64,000 bases of DNA, taken from NCBI GenBank assembly GCA_034044135.1, contig CP139021.1, positions 5,781,635-5,845,634 on the forward strand, written 5' to 3'. The DNA comes from Flammeovirgaceae bacterium SG7u.111. Lineage in GTDB: Bacteria; Bacteroidota; Bacteroidia; Cytophagales; Flammeovirgaceae. This document shows, in pieces, positions 62,644 through 64,000 of this stretch. The translations under genes and the position numbers were made by a program. Under the pieces are notes generated by a model, which had not been told where the DNA came from, did no database searches, and saw only the letters and a list, made by a program, of their open reading frames with translations. The first letter of the stretch is position 1. Each line of letters begins with the position of its first letter.

Positions 62644-64000
62644 ATGAAAAGACTTATATATATAGTATTTGTCGCTGTCATCTCATTTCTGACAGCCTGC
62701 GAAGACAATCTATTAAAAGATACGCCAGCTGTTCCTGCGCCACCACCAGATGTGCCAGCCACGCCGGGAAATGCAGATTTTACCACCGTAGTTTCATTAG
62801 GAAACTCGCTTACTGCTGGCTATATGGACGGGGCTCTCTATGACCGAGGGCAAAACAACTCTTTCCCCAACCTTTTTTCTAAGCAATTGATGGAATTGAG
62901 TGAAAATACCCTTACCGAGTTCAACCAGCCAGATATAAACGCCGAAAACGGCTATTTTGGCTTAGGCCCGGGTGGGATAATTTTAGGTAGGTTAAAGTTG
63001 AACGCAAGCTCACTTCCCGAGCCAATTATACCTGGAGATGCAGTAACTGCCTATGCTGGAGACAAAACGAAGCTCAACAACTTTGGCGTACCTGGCATTT
63101 TGCTAGGCCAAGCACTCACGCCAGATACGGGAAATCCTAACTCGCCCCTTTACAACCCCTTATATGCAAGGTTTGCTTCTGCTCCTGGCACCTCCACTAT
63201 TATAGGTGATGCTGTAGCTAGGCAACCATCGTTCTTTACCTTTTGGCTAGGAAGTAACGATGTATTGGGCTACGCCATTTCTGGTGCTACCAACGATGCT
63301 ATTTTTACCGATCCTGCTGCTTTTCAATTACAATATGGAGCTGCCATGCAAACATTGCTAGCTACAGGGGCAGATGGTGTAGTGGCAAATATTCCAGATG
63401 TAGTTGATATTCCTTTTTTCAAATTGGTGCCTTACAATGCTTTGGTATTGGATCAAGCTACAGCAGACCAACTGAACGACGGCTTTGCCCCTTTCAATGC
63501 TGGAGTTGATTTGTATAACTCAACACCTGGCTTGCCAGAAGAAATGAAAAGGTCAAAAGTAGCATTCCAAGCTGGTCCTAACAATTTTGTGATAGACGAC
63601 AAAGACCTGCCACAAGTGCCGGGCTTGCCAAGTATTCGCCATATAGATGCAACAGAGTTAGTGGGATTGACAGTACCCCAAGATTCTATTTCCATTTGGC
63701 TAGCGCAGGGAAAGGGCATTCCTGATAGGTACGTACTTACATCGCCTGAAATCACAAAAGTTTCGGAAAGAACAATTGAGCTAAACCAGATTATAGCGGG
63801 AATAGTAGCAGCAAATTCTGAAAAAGTAGCCCTAGTGGATATTTACAATATCTTCAAAGAATTAGCTGGCGCTGGTGTAACCCGGGAGTATGACGTAACT
63901 ATTTCGGCTGATGTTGCCCCGCCTTATGGAATGTTTTCACTTGATGGCGTACATCCTAATGCAAGAGGCTCAGCCTATGTTGCCAATAAGTTTATAGAGG
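62644..64000 (+). CDS. SGNH/GDSL-family hydrolase lipoprotein, 3'-truncated by window edge
   Basis: At least 452 residues; the frame is open to the last base. Lipobox LTAC (Cys19) predicts a lipoprotein, followed by a proline-rich linker. SGNH blocks are visible: block I VVSLGNSLTAGY (nucleophile Ser in GNSL, a variant of GDSL), block III WLGSNDVLGY, and the terminal DGVHPNARG with the catalytic Asp and His. This indicates an esterase or lipase acting outside the inner membrane. It follows the TonB receptor by 49 bases. The gene's 3' end lies outside the window, though block V is already reached, so little is missing. Confidence 0.88.
   Translation, partial: MKRLIYIVFVAVISFLTACEDNLLKDTPAVPAPPPDVPATPGNADFTTVVSLGNSLTAGYMDGALYDRGQNNSFPNLFSKQLMELSENTLTEFNQPDINAENGYFGLGPGGIILGRLKLNASSLPEPIIPGDAVTAYAGDKTKLNNFGVPGILLGQALTPDTGNPNSPLYNPLYARFASAPGTSTIIGDAVARQPSFFTFWLGSNDVLGYAISGATNDAIFTDPAAFQLQYGAAMQTLLATGADGVVANIPDVVDIPFFKLVPYNALVLDQATADQLNDGFAPFNAGVDLYNSTPGLPEEMKRSKVAFQAGPNNFVIDDKDLPQVPGLPSIRHIDATELVGLTVPQDSISIWLAQGKGIPDRYVLTSPEITKVSERTIELNQIIAGIVAANSEKVALVDIYNIFKELAGAGVTREYDVTISADVAPPYGMFSLDGVHPNARGSAYVANKFIE

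Noticed and set aside
1-64000. CRISPR array, rRNA operon, prophage or restriction system
   Set aside because: No evenly spaced direct repeats, no rRNA-like sequence, and no phage structural or restriction-modification genes were recognised on reading the window.

Overview
The window reads as chromosomal DNA of a Bacteroidota bacterium, most likely a free-living Cytophagales-type organism. Supporting signs are the large bacteroidetal IspG, TonB-dependent receptors with an N-terminal carboxypeptidase-regulatory-like domain, BACON-type and DUF4296 lipoproteins, BatA, a prs-ctc (rplY) pair, weak Shine-Dalgarno sequences with some apparent TTG starts, and TAnnTTTG -7 promoter boxes (clearest before tRNA-Gln). 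No genus can be named from the sequence alone.

Layout. 1-8.3 kb: 3' part of ispG, a small secreted peptide, an S9 peptidase, an IS4-family element with a frameshifted transposase and a 9-bp target duplication, and a ZU5-like secreted protein. 8.3-8.9 kb: non-coding, with palindromic repeats and a MITE-like element. 8.9-18.1 kb: GH65 maltose phosphorylase, DUF4296 lipoprotein, a partial bat locus (DUF58, BatD-like, BatA), a PGRP-fold amidase-like protein, a secreted thioredoxin and a second MITE-like element. 18.1-26.6 kb: housekeeping genes mnmA, an M20 peptidase, tRNA-Gln(UUG), prs, rplY, pheA and pdeM. 26.9-33.6 kb: a TPR/propeller protein, an SDR gene beside a Crp/Fnr regulator, a glycine-zipper protein, a DEAD-box helicase and a nucleoid-associated protein. 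33.6-42 kb: a BACON lipoprotein gene bracketed by a complete GNAT gene and a decayed copy of its 3' end, then an amidohydrolase, an O-methyltransferase, rlmN, a MarR regulator and a possible atypical kinase. 42-50.3 kb: a coiled-coil exported protein, rpoN, a twice-frameshifted outer-membrane protein pseudogene, a MITE-like element, a sulfatase, a membrane protein and an intact IS4-family element. 50.3-64 kb: a hairpin-rich spacer, SDR, VOC, DUF2071 and DinB genes, a YoeB/YefM toxin-antitoxin pair, a TonB receptor beside a Crp/Fnr regulator, DUF4199, and a TonB receptor followed by an SGNH lipoprotein that leaves the window.

Genes are mostly single units or short operons separated by strong intrinsic terminators; convergent neighbours sometimes overlap by a few bases (mnmA/M20, pheA/pdeM). 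Much of the content is cell-envelope or nutrient-uptake machinery mixed with core RNA-modification and biosynthesis genes. No CRISPR array, rRNA operon, prophage or classic defence island is visible. The observations most worth following up are the kinase-like hypothetical protein (40845-41891), the GNAT duplication around the BACON gene, the small palindromic elements, and two TTGAC-N4-GTCAA palindromes, one near a Crp/Fnr gene.
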